Below, piece by piece: positions 35,670 to 45,912 of a DNA stretch of 64,000 nucleotides (position 1 is the first letter of the stretch; each line of letters opens with the position of its first letter). The DNA lies in the NCBI RefSeq assembly GCF_030551875.1, contig NZ_JAUOZU010000016.1, forward strand, positions 62,001 through 126,000. Reading direction: 5' to 3'. Both the position numbers and the translations under genes were made by a program. This DNA is from Fluviirhizobium alvei (GTDB lineage: Bacteria > Pseudomonadota > Alphaproteobacteria > Rhizobiales > Rhizobiaceae). Under the pieces are notes generated by a model. The model was not told the origin of the DNA and did not search any database. It saw nothing but the letters and a program-made list of their open reading frames with translations.

Positions 35670-36191
35670 TCAATTGTCGTTCTGGGAGTGATCCCCATAA
35701 GGATCGTCAAGGCCGAGTTCCGCCAGAATCCGGATTTCCAGGCCTTCCATCACCTCCGCTTCCGCGTCGGTCATGTGGTCATAGCCGAAAAGGTGCAGGA
35801 ACCCATGCACCAGAAGATGGATCAGATGATCCTCAAACGGCTTGCCGAGGTCAAGTGCCTCGCGCTGGAGGGTTTCCAGAGCGAGGATAATGTCCCCGAG
35901 CATCGGGCCAGGCTCATCGCCGGGCGCGATCGGATAGGCCGGGAAGGACAAGACGTTGGTCGGCTTGTCCTGCTGACGCCATTCCGCATTGATGGCTCTT
36001 ATAGCGTCATCGTCGGTGAAAACCAGCGAAATCTCGACTGGATCATCCGCAAAGGGTTGTTCGGTCTCCCGCGCCAGATGGACCGCGGCCGTTTCCAGCA
36101 CCCGGGTGGCAAGGGTTTCGAGTGTCGCCTCCTCCGGCCAGCCGTCACATTCCAGGCTGAGCTGGAGTTCCAATCGCTGCCGTTCAGACAT
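35670..36191 (-). CDS. ybeY: Endoribonuclease YbeY (16S rRNA maturation)
   Basis: 173 residues. The Zn-binding H-x3-H-x5-H motif is intact (H129, H133, H139 in VHGFLHLFGYDHM), and the conserved TDDDAIRAIN and TNVLSFP segments precede it. It trims the 16S rRNA 3' end and takes part in 70S quality control. Its ATG overlaps the phoH stop by one base (TGATG), and corC follows. Confidence 0.95.
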   Translation of the reverse strand: MSERQRLELQLSLECDGWPEEATLETLATRVLETAAVHLARETEQPFADDPVEISLVFTDDDAIRAINAEWRQQDKPTNVLSFPAYPIAPGDEPGPMLGDIILALETLQREALDLGKPFEDHLIHLLVHGFLHLFGYDHMTDAEAEVMEGLEIRILAELGLDDPYGDHSQNDN

Positions 36192-37333
36192 CAGGCGTCA
36201 TCGACTGCACTTGCGGCGGCGTTTGCCGCAGCCTTTGCCGCCCCTTCCGCCTCATAGGCACGCACGATACGGCCAACGAGCGGATGACGCACGACATCGG
36301 CATCGCGGAAGCGCGTTACCGCCACTCCTTCAACACCATGGAGAATGTCGAGCGCTTCAACGAGCCCCGAGCGGACGCCGCGCGGCAAGTCGACCTGGCT
36401 CGGGTCGCCCGTGACGATCATGCGGGCATTTTCGCCCAGACGCGTCAGGAACATCTTCATCTGCATCGACGTCGTGTTCTGCGCTTCGTCGAGAATGACG
36501 GCAGCGTTCGAGAGCGTCCGGCCGCGCATGAAGGCCAGTGGTGCGATCTCGATCACGCCCGCCGTGATCGCCCGCTCGACCTTGTCGCCGGGGATCATGT
36601 CGTAGAGCGCATCGTAAAGCGGACGCAGATAGGGATCGACCTTCTCCTTCATGTCGCCGGGAAGGAAGCCGAGACGTTCGCCGGCTTCGACGGCCGGACG
36701 CGAGAGGATGATCTTGTCGATGGCGCCGCGTTCCAGAAGCTGGGCGGCATGGGCCACGGCGAGATAGGTCTTGCCGGTACCGGCCGGGCCGACGCCGAAC
36801 ACGAGCTCGAACCGTTCGAGCGCCCGCATATAGGCATCCTGTGTCGGCGTGCGGGCAACGATGGTTTTCTTGCGGGTGGAAATCTGGCCCATCGTCAGCT
36901 TGGCCTTCTTTTCCAGCGACGGGAAAACCAGCTGATCGTCAGCCGCCTGAGCCATACGGATCGCACCTTCGACATCGGAGGCTTCGATCGAGGCGCCGCT
37001 CTGCAGTCGGTCATAGAGATAGTCGAGCGTGCGGCGCGCCAGGTTGGTCGCGTTCAGTTCGCCGGTGATCGAGACCGTGTTGCCGCGGGCGCGGGCATCG
37101 ATGCTGAGCTTGTCCTCGATCAGTTTCAGATTCTGGTCGAACTGCCCGAACAACTGGCTTGCCAGGCGATTGTTCTCGAAGGTGAGCACAAAGTGGTTGG
37201 CGTCTGACGATGACCGGGCTGGCTGGCGTTCTGGTGAAGGCATCAACTCTGGTCTGACCAAGCCGTGCTGCTCCCTGCTGTTGTCGTCCACCGTCTCAGA
37301 CCGTTTCGGCATGGAGACTGTTGGTACCGACAT
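36191..37333 (-). CDS. phoH: PhoH-family ATPase
   Basis: About 380 residues with a PhoH/YbeZ P-loop ATPase domain: Walker [20 protein letters not shown], then [19 protein letters not shown], Walker [11 protein letters not shown], and [13 protein letters not shown]. An N-terminal KH-like region precedes it. YbeZ works with YbeY and CorC/YbeX, the gene order here. The start is uncertain: ATG 37333 overlaps miaB by 38 bp; in-frame ATGs at 37312 and 37243 are alternatives and none has a good ribosome site. Confidence 0.9.
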   Translation of the reverse strand: MSVPTVSMPKRSETVDDNSREQHGLVRPELMPSPERQPARSSSDANHFVLTFENNRLASQLFGQFDQNLKLIEDKLSIDARARGNTVSITGELNATNLARRTLDYLYDRLQSGASIEASDVEGAIRMAQAADDQLVFPSLEKKAKLTMGQISTRKKTIVARTPTQDAYMRALERFELVFGVGPAGTGKTYLAVAHAAQLLERGAIDKIILSRPAVEAGERLGFLPGDMKEKVDPYLRPLYDALYDMIPGDKVERAITAGVIEIAPLAFMRGRTLSNAAVILDEAQNTTSMQMKMFLTRLGENARMIVTGDPSQVDLPRGVRSGLVEALDILHGVEGVAVTRFRDADVVRHPLVGRIVRAYEAEGAAKAAANAAASAVDDA

Positions 37334-38687
37334 TGGTGATTCGCACCTTTATAATGTCACCAATTTTCAGATTGTCATGGCTTTTCGTTTCGATAACCAC
37401 AGGCAGAAGCCAGGGCGAGCGTCCGACGAACTGAGCCTGGAAGCGGCCCGGCTTTTCGACGAGCACATCGAAGGTCATGTGAAGTCGCGATTTCTGGAAG
37501 TCGGTCTGCTGCTGCATGAGCAGCGCCTGCAGCCGTTCGAGCCGATCCGCCTTGACCTCTTCGGACACATGATCGGGCAGTTCGGCACCGGGCGTTCCGG
37601 GCCGCGAGGAATATTTGAAGGAATAGGCCTGCGCGTAATTGACGGCCCGCACCAGTTCCATCGTGTCTTCGAAATCGCGGTCGGTCTCACCCGGAAAGCC
37701 GGTGATGAAATCGCCCGACAGAGCGATATCGGGCCTTGCGGCACGAATGCGCTCGATCAGCGCGATATAGTCTGCGGCCGTATGGCGCCGGTTCATGGCT
37801 TTCAGAATGCGGTCGGAACCGGACTGGACCGGCAGATGCAGGTAAGGCATCAGCTTGGGCAGATCGCGATGCGCCTCGATCAACCTGTCGTCCATGTCGC
37901 GTGGATGGCTGGTCGTGTAGCGCAGCCGTTCGATGCCATCGATTTCGGCCAAATGGTAGAGCAGTTCGCCCAGCCCCCAGGCAGTCCCATCAGTTCCATG
38001 GCCATGCCAGGCATTGACGTTCTGACCGAGAAGGGTGATTTCGCGGACACCCGCATCGGCAAGGCGCCTTGCTTCGTCGACGATCTGCGCCAGCGGGCGC
38101 GACACTTCCGAACCACGCGTATAGGGCACGACGCAGAAGGTGCAGAACTTGTCGCAGCCTTCTTGCACAGTCAGGAAAGCCGTGACGCCGCGCGAACGCG
38201 TCTTTTCCCGGTTGGTGGCCGGCAGATGCTCGAACTTGTCCTCGACCGCATATTCGGTCTCGACGATCTTTTCGCCATTGCGCGCCCGTTTCACCGCTTC
38301 CGGCAGCCTATGATAGGTGGTCGGGCCGATCACCAGGTCGACGACCGGCGCCCGGCGGATGATCTCGTTGCCTTCCGCCTGCGCCACGCAGCCGGCGACA
38401 CCCACCATCAGATCGCGGCCCTTGGCGGCGCGCAGACGCTTCATCTTCTGCAGCTTGCCGAGCTGCGAATAGACTTTTTCGGCGGCCTTTTCACGAATAT
38501 GGCAGGTGTTGATGAGAACGAGGTCGGCATCATCGATCGTATCGGTCGGCTGATAGCCGCTCTCCGACAGCGCGTCCGACATGCGCTGGGAGTCGTAGAC
38601 ATTCATCTGGCAGCCATAGGTCTTCACGAACACCTTGCGCGGTGTTTGCGATGCTGCAGCTTCTGCGATCTCGGTGGTCTGGTCCAT
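37296..38687 (-). CDS. miaB: tRNA-2-methylthio-N6-dimethylallyladenosine synthase
   Basis: 463 residues; methylthiotransferase adding the 2-methylthio group to i6A37 of tRNA. N-terminal MTTase domain with three Cys of the auxiliary cluster ([24 protein letters not shown]), radical SAM CxxxCxxC in [17 protein letters not shown], and a C-terminal TRAM domain. It is followed by phoH with an overlap, as in most rhizobia. Confidence 0.96.
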   Translation of the reverse strand: MDQTTEIAEAAASQTPRKVFVKTYGCQMNVYDSQRMSDALSESGYQPTDTIDDADLVLINTCHIREKAAEKVYSQLGKLQKMKRLRAAKGRDLMVGVAGCVAQAEGNEIIRRAPVVDLVIGPTTYHRLPEAVKRARNGEKIVETEYAVEDKFEHLPATNREKTRSRGVTAFLTVQEGCDKFCTFCVVPYTRGSEVSRPLAQIVDEARRLADAGVREITLLGQNVNAWHGHGTDGTAWGLGELLYHLAEIDGIERLRYTTSHPRDMDDRLIEAHRDLPKLMPYLHLPVQSGSDRILKAMNRRHTAADYIALIERIRAARPDIALSGDFITGFPGETDRDFEDTMELVRAVNYAQAYSFKYSSRPGTPGAELPDHVSEEVKADRLERLQALLMQQQTDFQKSRLHMTFDVLVEKPGRFQAQFVGRSPWLLPVVIETKSHDNLKIGDIIKVRITNVGTNSLHAETV

Positions 38688-38757
38688 GCCGGCTCTTTAG
38701 AGCATCGGGGGCCGGTTTTGAAGCGGATTCTTGCGACCCCCGACTACGGCGCAGGCG

Positions 38758-39552
38758 TCAATGCTCGCGGCCCCGCAATCGATCTTCCAGCATCAAGCGA
38801 ATCTGGCGTTCGGCGCGCGCGCTGATCTCCTTGCGGTTCGATCCCGGCGTGACATCGATGGCCTCGCCGAAACTGACTTCGGCATCAATCGCGCCTTCGC
38901 GCAGGACCCCCAGAAGATGCGGCATCAGTTCGACATCGCCGGGCCAGGCGGCGATAGGCCGGTGATAATGCCCCATCGGCATGCCCTGGATGCGCGTGTA
39001 GGCAATTGCGACCGGCTGCACATGCACGCACTTGCCGGCCGAATGGGTCGCAGCCGAGGTTGCCGCCGCAAAGAGCGAGGATTTGATCAGGCCAAGACGG
39101 TTGCCGTCCGAGGTCGTTCCTTCCGGAAACAGAACCACGATTTCTCCCGCGCCGAGGCGTTCGGCGATCTCATCGGCCTGGTCCTGGGTCCGCTGCCGCT
39201 GTTCGCGAACAACGAAGATCGATCGCTGCAACTTTGCCAGAAATCCGAAGACCGGCCAGTCCCGCACTTCGGACTTGGCGACATAGGTCACATCCGCCAC
39301 CGAGGCGAGAACCAGGATATCAAGCCAGGAAACATGGTTGGCAGCGACCAGCAGTGGCCGCCGGCTATCGATCCGCCCATGCGTGACGACCTTGATCCCG
39401 ATCGCCCAGAGGGCCGCGCGATGCCAGTATTTCGGCAGCCGCGTCCGCCAGGGATGCCGCAGGGCGAGAAGCAGTAGATGGATCGGCAACAGGACGATCG
39501 TCACCAGCACGACGAAAAAAACGGCGAGGACGATCCTGGCATTGCCAATCAT
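38758..39552 (-). CDS. plsC: 1-acyl-sn-glycerol-3-phosphate acyltransferase
   Basis: 264 residues with an N-terminal membrane segment (VLAVFFVVLVTIVLLPIHLLL), the acyltransferase HX4D motif NHVSWLD, and the glycerophosphate-binding FPEGTTSDGN. It makes phosphatidic acid at the inner membrane, although some rhizobial paralogues acylate ornithine lipids. It lies 9 bp after the Fur-family gene. Confidence 0.9.
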   Translation of the reverse strand: MIGNARIVLAVFFVVLVTIVLLPIHLLLLALRHPWRTRLPKYWHRAALWAIGIKVVTHGRIDSRRPLLVAANHVSWLDILVLASVADVTYVAKSEVRDWPVFGFLAKLQRSIFVVREQRQRTQDQADEIAERLGAGEIVVLFPEGTTSDGNRLGLIKSSLFAAATSAATHSAGKCVHVQPVAIAYTRIQGMPMGHYHRPIAAWPGDVELMPHLLGVLREGAIDAEVSFGEAIDVTPGSNRKEISARAERQIRLMLEDRLRGREH

Positions 39553-39561
39553 GGGAGAGCG

Positions 39562-39990
39562 TCAGCTTTCGTCCTTGGAGAGCGGAACGCCATAAAGCTC
39601 GAGCCGGTGATCGACGAGCCTGAAGCCGTATTTGCGGGCGATGAGCTCCTGCAGCGCCTCGATCTCCGGCGAATGGAACTCGATGACCTTGCCGGTCTTC
39701 AGATCGATGAGATGGTCGTGATGCTCTTCAGGCACGGTTTCGTAGCGCGAGCGGCCTTCCCGAAAATCATGACGTTCGATGATGCCGGCATCTTCGAAAA
39801 GCTTGACGGTCCGATAGACCGTCGCAATCGAAATCCGGCTGTCGATCTCGGAGGAACGCCGATAGAGCTCCTCGACATCGGGGTGATCGGTCGATTGCTG
39901 CAGGATACGGGCGATGACGCGCCGCTGCTCGGTCATGCGCAGGCCTCGGGCCGCGCACAGCTCCTCGAGCGTTTGTGTGAGATCCGCCAT
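39562..39990 (-). CDS. fur: Fur-family metalloregulator (rhizobial Fur/Mur)
   Basis: 142 residues: winged helix (HPDVEELYRRSSEIDSRIS, ATVYRTVKLFEDAGI) and a dimerisation domain with the metal-site residues HDFREGRSRYE and HHDHLIDLKTGKVIEF. No CxxC structural-zinc motif is seen, as in many alphaproteobacterial members. In rhizobia this ortholog usually answers to manganese (Mur) rather than iron. Position between rimI and plsC is the conserved rhizobial one. An Irr-type haem motif was not seen. Confidence 0.87.
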   Translation of the reverse strand: MADLTQTLEELCAARGLRMTEQRRVIARILQQSTDHPDVEELYRRSSEIDSRISIATVYRTVKLFEDAGIIERHDFREGRSRYETVPEEHHDHLIDLKTGKVIEFHSPEIEALQELIARKYGFRLVDHRLELYGVPLSKDES

Positions 39991-40024
39991 CGGATTCCCT
40001 CCGCCAACGATTGCCTTCGTGGCA

Positions 40025-40531
40025 CTAGCGGAGATCGAGCCTCATGACAAGCGCCGTGGAGGTCTTGCCCCGTCCATCGGAGTAATAGCCCTTGCGTTCG
40101 CCGACCTTCTTGAAACCGTGTTTTCGATAAAGACCGATGGCCGCATCGTTTCCCTCATCGACTTCGAGAAAGAGCGTTTCGCCGCCGCGGGCCCGCACTT
40201 CACGGATCGCAGCCAGCATCAGACGCCAGCCAAGCCCGGCGCGGGCATATTTGTCGGAGACGGCAATCGTGAGGATTTCCGCTTCGCCGCCGGCTTCGCG
40301 GGCGATCACGAAACCGCCGAGATCACGATCCGACGCATTGGTATCGCGGGCGGAAAAGCCGAACACGCTCGATTGCGTAAGCAACGAGTGAAATTCACCA
40401 TCACCCCATCCCTTGTAGAACCGCTCGCCATGAAGTCGCGAAAAATCGTGGCAATCATCCGCGCCGGCGGAAAAGAGATCGAACTCGGCCTTGCGTCCAA
40501 ACAGCGTTCCAAGCATGGCAACCGGATTCAT
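40025..40531 (-). CDS. rimI: Ribosomal-protein-alanine N-acetyltransferase (RimI-like GNAT)
   Basis: 168 residues of the GNAT fold: acetyl-CoA pyrophosphate loop (AVSDKYARAGLGWRLM) followed by LFLEVDEGNDAAIGLYRKHGF and VGERKGYY, the RimI C-terminal pattern. It acetylates the N-terminal alanine of ribosomal protein S18 in E. coli. Located beside tsaB, its usual partner. A shorter start at the ATG in position 6 is possible. Confidence 0.9.
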   Translation of the reverse strand: MNPVAMLGTLFGRKAEFDLFSAGADDCHDFSRLHGERFYKGWGDGEFHSLLTQSSVFGFSARDTNASDRDLGGFVIAREAGGEAEILTIAVSDKYARAGLGWRLMLAAIREVRARGGETLFLEVDEGNDAAIGLYRKHGFKKVGERKGYYSDGRGKTSTALVMRLDLR

Positions 40532-40652
40532 GAGCGACTCCCTTGTTCGTCCTCCCGAAACAGTTTTGCTGAAAAGATTGAAGAATTTCCAAATGCGCGA
40601 CCGTCATGCCGCTTTTCATGGCGTCTGATGGCAAATTGGGCAGCCAGACGCA

Positions 40653-41306
40653 TCAGACGCGGCTGACGGCAAAGCCGTGCTGCGGTTTGGCATCGGCTCC
40701 ACGGATGTAAAGCGGCTTCGGCAAACGATCCAAGCCGGAGCGCGCACCGATGCGTCCCACCAGCGCCAGAGGAATCGCATCCATGGCAGCGGTTTCGGCA
40801 CCCTCAAGGATTGCCGCGCCCGAGCCGCAGCATTCCGCAGCAAGATTTGCCGCAAGATGGCGAGCGTCTTCGTAAGGCATGACTGACGCTTTTGACAGGC
40901 TCTTCCCCGATGGTGCAAAGCCTTCGGCATAGATTTCGCCGCGCTTGGCATCGATCAGCGCCAGAACCGCGGCCTCCGGATTTTTCCGCTCATGGGCTTC
41001 GGCCAGCACGGCAAGGGTGGAGACACCGACAGCCGGACGATCGATCGCGAGCGCGAGACCGCGCGCAGCCGCCACGCCGACACGAATTCCGGTGAATGAC
41101 CCTGGGCCAACGGTGACGGCAATCCTGTCAATGTCGCGAAAGCCAAGCTTGGCCTCGTTCAGGACCGCGGCAATCATCTCCATCAGTCGTTCGGCATGCC
41201 CCTTGCCGATGATCTCGGAGATCTCCGAAATCATGCGATCGGCATGATCGTCATAGACGCCGGCGGCGCAGGCCGGACCCGACGTATCGATGCACAGAAC
41301 CAGCAA
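40653..41306 (-). CDS. tsaB: tRNA threonylcarbamoyladenosine biosynthesis protein TsaB
   Basis: 217 residues of the ASKHA fold: LCIDTSGPACAAGVYD at the N-terminus, GHAERLMEMI, and VGPGSFTGIRVGVAAARGLA, all diagnostic. It is the partner of TsaD in making t6A37 of ANN-decoding tRNAs. Encoded 18 bp after the NifU-like gene and upstream of rimI. Confidence 0.95.
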   Translation of the reverse strand: MLVLCIDTSGPACAAGVYDDHADRMISEISEIIGKGHAERLMEMIAAVLNEAKLGFRDIDRIAVTVGPGSFTGIRVGVAAARGLALAIDRPAVGVSTLAVLAEAHERKNPEAAVLALIDAKRGEIYAEGFAPSGKSLSKASVMPYEDARHLAANLAAECCGSGAAILEGAETAAMDAIPLALVGRIGARSGLDRLPKPLYIRGADAKPQHGFAVSRV

Positions 41307-41324
41307 GATCTGCTCCGCTCGGCC

Positions 41325-41888
41325 TCAGACGGCCTCGACTTCCTGAACTTCAGGGATGAAATGGCGCAAAAGGTTCTGCACACCATGCTTCAACGTCGCA
41401 GTTGAAGATGGGCAACCTGCGCAGGCACCCTTCATGTTGAGGAAAACCTTGCCATCACGGAAGCCCTTGAAGGTGATGTCGCCGCCATCCTGTGCTACGG
41501 CCGGACGCACGCGCGACTCAAGCAGCTCCTTGATGGTATTGACGACGTTGATATCCTGCGGGTCGAAGAATTCGCCATCGGACGACGCCGTCGCCGAACC
41601 GGCCTTGGCACCCATGACCGGCACGCCGGACATGAAATGCTCCATGATGGCGCCGAGGATTGCCGGCTTCAGATGGGCCCAGTCGCCTCCATCTTTGCTG
41701 ACGGTGACGAAGTCGTAGCCGAAGAATACGCCAGTAACACCCTTGACCGCAAAGAGGCGCTCGGCCAGCGGCGATTGCTCTGCCTCAGCAGCCGAACGGA
41801 AATCGGCGGTGCCTTCTTCAAGCACAACCTTGCCCGGAAGAAACTTCAGGGTCTGCGGATTGGGCGTCGCTTCGGTTTGGATGAACAT
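41325..41888 (-). CDS. NifU-like iron-sulfur carrier (NfuA type)
   Basis: 187 residues: an Nfu N-terminal scaffold domain (FIQTEATPNPQTLKFLPGK) and a C-terminal NifU domain with the cluster-binding CxxC in MKGACAGCPSSTATLKHGV. It delivers Fe-S clusters to target proteins. This domain order is that of Nfu/HIRIP-type proteins, not the nitrogen-fixation NifU, which has an IscU domain. Confidence 0.92.
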   Translation of the reverse strand: MFIQTEATPNPQTLKFLPGKVVLEEGTADFRSAAEAEQSPLAERLFAVKGVTGVFFGYDFVTVSKDGGDWAHLKPAILGAIMEHFMSGVPVMGAKAGSATASSDGEFFDPQDINVVNTIKELLESRVRPAVAQDGGDITFKGFRDGKVFLNMKGACAGCPSSTATLKHGVQNLLRHFIPEVQEVEAV

Positions 41889-42027
41889 CTGGCTCTCCTA
41901 TCAAGGCTGTTCAAGGCAGCCCGATTGTTTAGAATGTTTCAAAAGAATAGGCATTTTATGGTCATCAGGCAAGGGCAAAGCCGAAAGTGGATGAAAATTC
42001 TCCGCTTCCCCAAGGCGCCAGCTGGCC

Positions 42028-42519
42028 TCAACTGAGGGCTTCGATTTCCTCGTCGGTGAGGTTTTCGGGAACGATCGTCACCGGAATGGGGAACGACGCA
42101 CCGCGATTGGCCACCATGGAAACGAGCGGTCCCGGCCCATCCTTGCCGGACGAGGCGGCCAACACCAGAATGGCGATGTCGCGATCCTCCTCGATCAGCT
42201 TCATGATTTCATCGGCGCCCTTGCCTTCGCGAATCGCCAGTTCTGGTTCAGTGCCGATGGATTCGCGGACTTCCTGGGCAATTTTCGCCATCACGGTTTC
42301 AGCTTCTTCACGCGCCTCGGCCCGCATGATTTCGCCGACACCGATCCACTGGTTGAAGTCGGCATCCGAGATCACATAGAGAAGAACCAGGCCGCCGCCG
42401 GAATTCCTGGCGCGCATGCCAGCATATCGAACGGCCCGGCCGCATTCCGGCGTATTGTCGATCACCGCCATGAATTTGCGGCGGTGACCTTCCAGTCGAG
42501 ACTGTCTCTTCGAGACCAT
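42028..42519 (-). CDS. Universal stress protein (UspA family)
   Basis: 163 residues of the UspA fold: FMAVIDNTPECGRAVRYAG at the start, then GGGLVLLYVI, and the C-terminal ILVLAASSGKDGPGPLVS. The usual ATP-binding pattern GxxGxxxxxxxGS is not well formed, so it may belong to the non-ATP-binding group. Conserved neighbour of trpS in rhizobia; cellular role unknown. Confidence 0.88.
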   Translation of the reverse strand: MVSKRQSRLEGHRRKFMAVIDNTPECGRAVRYAGMRARNSGGGLVLLYVISDADFNQWIGVGEIMRAEAREEAETVMAKIAQEVRESIGTEPELAIREGKGADEIMKLIEEDRDIAILVLAASSGKDGPGPLVSMVANRGASFPIPVTIVPENLTDEEIEALS

Positions 42520-42553
42520 GGCTGAGACCCTGGCAGTTGTTCGGGCGAGAGTC

Positions 42554-43618
42554 TTAGCGCAGAAAACCGACGATGTCGCGGACTTCGTTCATGGTCTTTT
42601 CGGCCCGTTCCCGTGCCCGTTCGCCACCCTTGCGCAGGATATTGTCGATGTGGCTCGTGTCGTCCATCAGCCGGCGCATTTCGGCGGTGATCGGCGACAG
42701 GACGTGAACCGCAAGCTCGACCAGAGCCGGCTTGAAGACCGAGAATTGTTGGCCACCGAACTCCGAGAGGACCTGGGCCTTCGACTTGTCCGCCAGCGCC
42801 GCATAGATGCCGACGAGATTGTCGGCTTCCGGACGACCCTTCAGGCCTTCGATGTCGGACGGCAACCCATCCGGATCGGTCTTGGCCTTGCGGATCTTCT
42901 TGGAAATCGTTTCCTCGTCATCCATGAGGTTGATGCGCGACAGATCCGACGGATCGGACTTCGACATTTTCTTGGTGCCGTCGCGCAGGCTCATCACGCG
43001 CGGCGCCGGACCGTCGATCAGGGGTTCGACCATCGGGAAATAGGCGTGAACCGGCTCGTCGCCCACCTTGATGTCCGTGCCCAATCCGGCCTTGCGGATA
43101 TTGTCAGCATAATCGAGGTTGAACTTCATGGCGATATCGCGGGCCAGTTCCAGATGCTGCTTCTGGTCGTCGCCCACCGGCACATGAGTGCCACGATAGA
43201 CGAGAATGTCGGCTGCCATCAGGGACGGATAGGCGAGCAGACCGAGCGAAGCATTCTCGCGGTCCTTGCCGGCCTTGTCCTTGAACTGGGTCATGCGGTT
43301 CATCCAGCCGATGCGGGCGACGCAATTGAAGACCCAGGCCAGTTCGGCATGCTGCGGTACGGCCGACTGGTTGAACACGATGTGCTTTTCGGCGTCGATG
43401 CCAGAGGCGATGAAGGCGGCCGCAATCGAGCGGATCTGGCCCGGCAGGTCCGGATGAACGAGCTGCGCAGTGATCGAATGCAGATCGACGACACAGTAGA
43501 TGCAGTCATTGCCGTCCTGCAGCGCCACGAACTTGCGGATAGCGCCAAGATAATTGCCAAGATGGAGATTGCCGGTCGGTTGCACGCCGGAGAAGACGAG
43601 CTTGTTGAATTCGCCCAT
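42554..43618 (-). CDS. trpS: Tryptophanyl-tRNA synthetase
   Basis: 354 residues, class I synthetase. The HIGH-type motif is [12 protein letters not shown] near the N-terminus and the KMSKS motif is [28 protein letters not shown] is the conserved tRNA/Trp-site region. It charges tRNA-Trp. Lies between usp and the repeat-bearing spacer after the VOC gene. Confidence 0.97.
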   Translation of the reverse strand: MGEFNKLVFSGVQPTGNLHLGNYLGAIRKFVALQDGNDCIYCVVDLHSITAQLVHPDLPGQIRSIAAAFIASGIDAEKHIVFNQSAVPQHAELAWVFNCVARIGWMNRMTQFKDKAGKDRENASLGLLAYPSLMAADILVYRGTHVPVGDDQKQHLELARDIAMKFNLDYADNIRKAGLGTDIKVGDEPVHAYFPMVEPLIDGPAPRVMSLRDGTKKMSKSDPSDLSRINLMDDEETISKKIRKAKTDPDGLPSDIEGLKGRPEADNLVGIYAALADKSKAQVLSEFGGQQFSVFKPALVELAVHVLSPITAEMRRLMDDTSHIDNILRKGGERARERAEKTMNEVRDIVGFLR

Positions 43619-43736
43619 GATGAAGTTCCTCGGTTAGGCTGGTGGAGGGCCCCAGGGCTTTTGCCCATGTTGCTGACGCTGGCGCTTATGCACGGCTAAG
43701 CGGTGCGGATCAAGAGGTATAGAGCCCTGCTGGGAG

Positions 43737-43894
43737 TAGCCCCTCCCAAACCCTCCCCACAAGGGGGAGGGCTTAATCCGGAGCTCGCATAGCGACCAAA
43801 ACGACGCTTCGGCTCACACGGCCTAGGAGTTTGAATGCGAACGGCGCAACGAACTAGCCCCTCCCCCTCGTAGGGAGGGGTTGGGGAGGGGTGT
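43737..43894. repeat. Nested palindromic intergenic repeat element (RIME/MITE-like)
   Basis: The 312-bp spacer 43619-43930 between the glyoxalase-like gene and trpS holds this element and otherwise only the short trpS leader. Two C/G-rich arms, 43737-43775 and 43854-43894, are inverted copies of each other with a few mismatches. Each arm is itself a hairpin (CCCTCCCC...GGGGGAGGG in the first; CCCTCCCCCTC...GGGAGGGG in the second). About 80 bp of less repetitive sequence lies between. Such cccctcccc/ggggaggg elements are dispersed in many alphaproteobacterial genomes. No open reading frame or target-site duplication was identified. Confidence 0.75.
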
Positions 43895-43930
43895 TCTCAC
43901 CACAGATCTGAGGAAATCATCTTTCCAATC

Positions 43931-44323
43931 TCAACCCTTGGGCTCGATCAGATCCCACCGATTGCCGAAGTCATCCTGAAAGACGGCGACGGTGCCATAG
44001 GCTTCGTGCCGGGGCTCCTCGAGAAATGCTACCCCGCGCGCGCTATAGAGCGCATGATCGCGCGCGAAATCATTCGTCTCGAGAAAGAAGGAAACACGCC
44101 CGCCGGTCTGGTTGCCGATCGCACGCTCCTGATCCTCCCCATCCGCCCTGGCGAGCAGGAGTGCGGCACCCTTGCCGCCCGCAGGACGGACCAGCACCCA
44201 GCGCTTGCCGTCGCCGAGATCGCTGTCGGCCACGAGTTCGAAACCGAGCCGGTCGCGATAGAAAACGATACCTGCATCGTAATCTGGAACCACGAGCGTG
44301 ACCGTTGCAACCGACTGGCTCAT
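43931..44323 (-). CDS. VOC-family (glyoxalase/bleomycin-resistance) protein
   Basis: 130 residues, one vicinal-oxygen-chelate module: TLVVPDYDAGIVFYRDRLGFELVAD at the start, then WVLVRPAGGKGAALLLARA and AVFQDDFGNRWDLIEPKG at the end with the terminal metal-ligand Glu. Members include glyoxalase I, dioxygenases and resistance proteins; nothing here tells which. Its start overlaps the murJ stop by 4 bases. Confidence 0.85.
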   Translation of the reverse strand: MSQSVATVTLVVPDYDAGIVFYRDRLGFELVADSDLGDGKRWVLVRPAGGKGAALLLARADGEDQERAIGNQTGGRVSFFLETNDFARDHALYSARGVAFLEEPRHEAYGTVAVFQDDFGNRWDLIEPKG

Positions 44324-45912
44324 GGGGCGTCCTCGCTTTTTGCCGCGGGCGCTGCGCCGCGCTTGATGTTGCGGCGGATCATGCCGAGGCTCGCGCCGCC
44401 GATGGCAAAGGCAACGCCGAAATAGACGATCATCGCCAGGCCGATCAGCGCAAAGACGGCGCCGACCTGTTCGAGCAGGCCCGATTCGGGCCGGATATAG
44501 GGCGCCGTGTAAATCGAGGCATATTCCAGCACTGCCGCCATGATGCCAGCTGCGATCACCAGCCGGACCAGCCGCCAGACGAGCGCGCGTTCGACTTCGA
44601 AATGACCGCGCCTGACGAGCGTGGCGAACAGCAGAACCGTCGTCAGCCAGCCGGACACCACTTCTGCGGTGGCAATGCCGCGTTCGGCAAAGAACGGAAA
44701 CAGCGAAACAGCCAGCGCACAGTTGACGGCAACCGACGCCATGGTGAAGCGCATCGGCGTCTTGGTATCCTCGCGGGCGAAAAAGCCCGGGTTAAGCGCC
44801 TTGATCATCACGAAACCCGGCAGGCCGAGGCCGTAGATGGCGAGGATCGATGCGACCGTTGCCGTCATGCCCGGGTTGAAGGCGCCGCGCTCATAGACCA
44901 CACGGATGATTTCGTCCGAGAGCACCCAGATCGCGGCGGCCGCCGGCAAGGTGAGGAACAGCACGAATTCCATCGAGCGGTTCTGCAGGTTGGAGGCTTC
45001 GCGCAGATGCCCGCCGCGCAGAGCGCGCGCAAGTTCTGGCAGGAGAACCACGCCGACAGCGATCCCGACTACCCCCAGCGGCAGCTGATAGATGCGATCG
45101 GCATATTGCAACGCCGAGATTGCGCCTTCCTTGGTGGAGGCGATCATCTGGCCGATAATCTGGTTGATCTGGGTGATACCGCCTGTAACCGCCGCCGGAA
45201 CGGCGAGGACCAGCAGGCGCTTGACATTCTCCGTCATGCGCGGACGCCGAAAGCGGATCGACATGCCCGCATGGAGTACGCCGGCATAGAGCACGCCCAT
45301 CTGCAAAAGGCCCGCTCCCAGCACGCCCCAGGAGAGGTACCAGGCCGTCGTCAAAGGATCGGCGCCGGTCCAGAGACCATAACCAAGCGCGCCGATCATC
45401 ATGATATTGAGGAAGATCGGGGCAATGGCTGCCGCAAAATAATGATGCAGCGAATTGAGCATGCCCGACAGCATGGCCGTCAGCGACATGCACATCAGAT
45501 AGGGAAACATCACGATCGCGAGTTTGACGGTGACGTCATATTTCTCCGAACCGACCTCGAAACCCGGCGCGATGATCGTCCGCACGATCAGTGGCATCGC
45601 CAGTTCCATGACGATGGTGATCAGGAGCAGGACGGTGAAGAGAACCCCGAACACCTCTTCGGAAAAGCGCTTGGCCGCCTCCTTGCCACCACCTTCGATT
45701 TCCTTCGCGAACAGCGGCACGAAGGCGGCGTTGAAGGCGCCCTCGGCAAAGAGGCGCCGGAACAGGTTGGGGAAACGGAAGGCGGCGTAAAACGCGTCCG
45801 CCATCGGACCGGTGCCAAGGGCGGCCGCCATCAGCGTTTCGCGCGCAAAACCCATGACACGGCTGCCGAGCGTTGCTCCGCCGACGGTGATGAACTTCTT
45901 GACGATGCTCAT
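44320..45912 (-). CDS. murJ: Lipid II flippase MurJ (MviN)
   Basis: 530 residues, predominantly hydrophobic with about 14 membrane segments; begins [20 protein letters not shown], with [21 protein letters not shown] the MviN signature. It moves the peptidoglycan precursor lipid II across the inner membrane. Start overlaps the glnD stop by 4 bases. The glnD-murJ-trpS order is conserved in rhizobia. Confidence 0.96.
   Translation of the reverse strand: MSIVKKFITVGGATLGSRVMGFARETLMAAALGTGPMADAFYAAFRFPNLFRRLFAEGAFNAAFVPLFAKEIEGGGKEAAKRFSEEVFGVLFTVLLLITIVMELAMPLIVRTIIAPGFEVGSEKYDVTVKLAIVMFPYLMCMSLTAMLSGMLNSLHHYFAAAIAPIFLNIMMIGALGYGLWTGADPLTTAWYLSWGVLGAGLLQMGVLYAGVLHAGMSIRFRRPRMTENVKRLLVLAVPAAVTGGITQINQIIGQMIASTKEGAISALQYADRIYQLPLGVVGIAVGVVLLPELARALRGGHLREASNLQNRSMEFVLFLTLPAAAAIWVLSDEIIRVVYERGAFNPGMTATVASILAIYGLGLPGFVMIKALNPGFFAREDTKTPMRFTMASVAVNCALAVSLFPFFAERGIATAEVVSGWLTTVLLFATLVRRGHFEVERALVWRLVRLVIAAGIMAAVLEYASIYTAPYIRPESGLLEQVGAVFALIGLAMIVYFGVAFAIGGASLGMIRRNIKRGAAPAAKSEDAP

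Noticed and set aside
38701-38757. Spacer between miaB and plsC examined for a tRNA or terminator
   Set aside because: No cloverleaf or convincing stem-U-run was seen.
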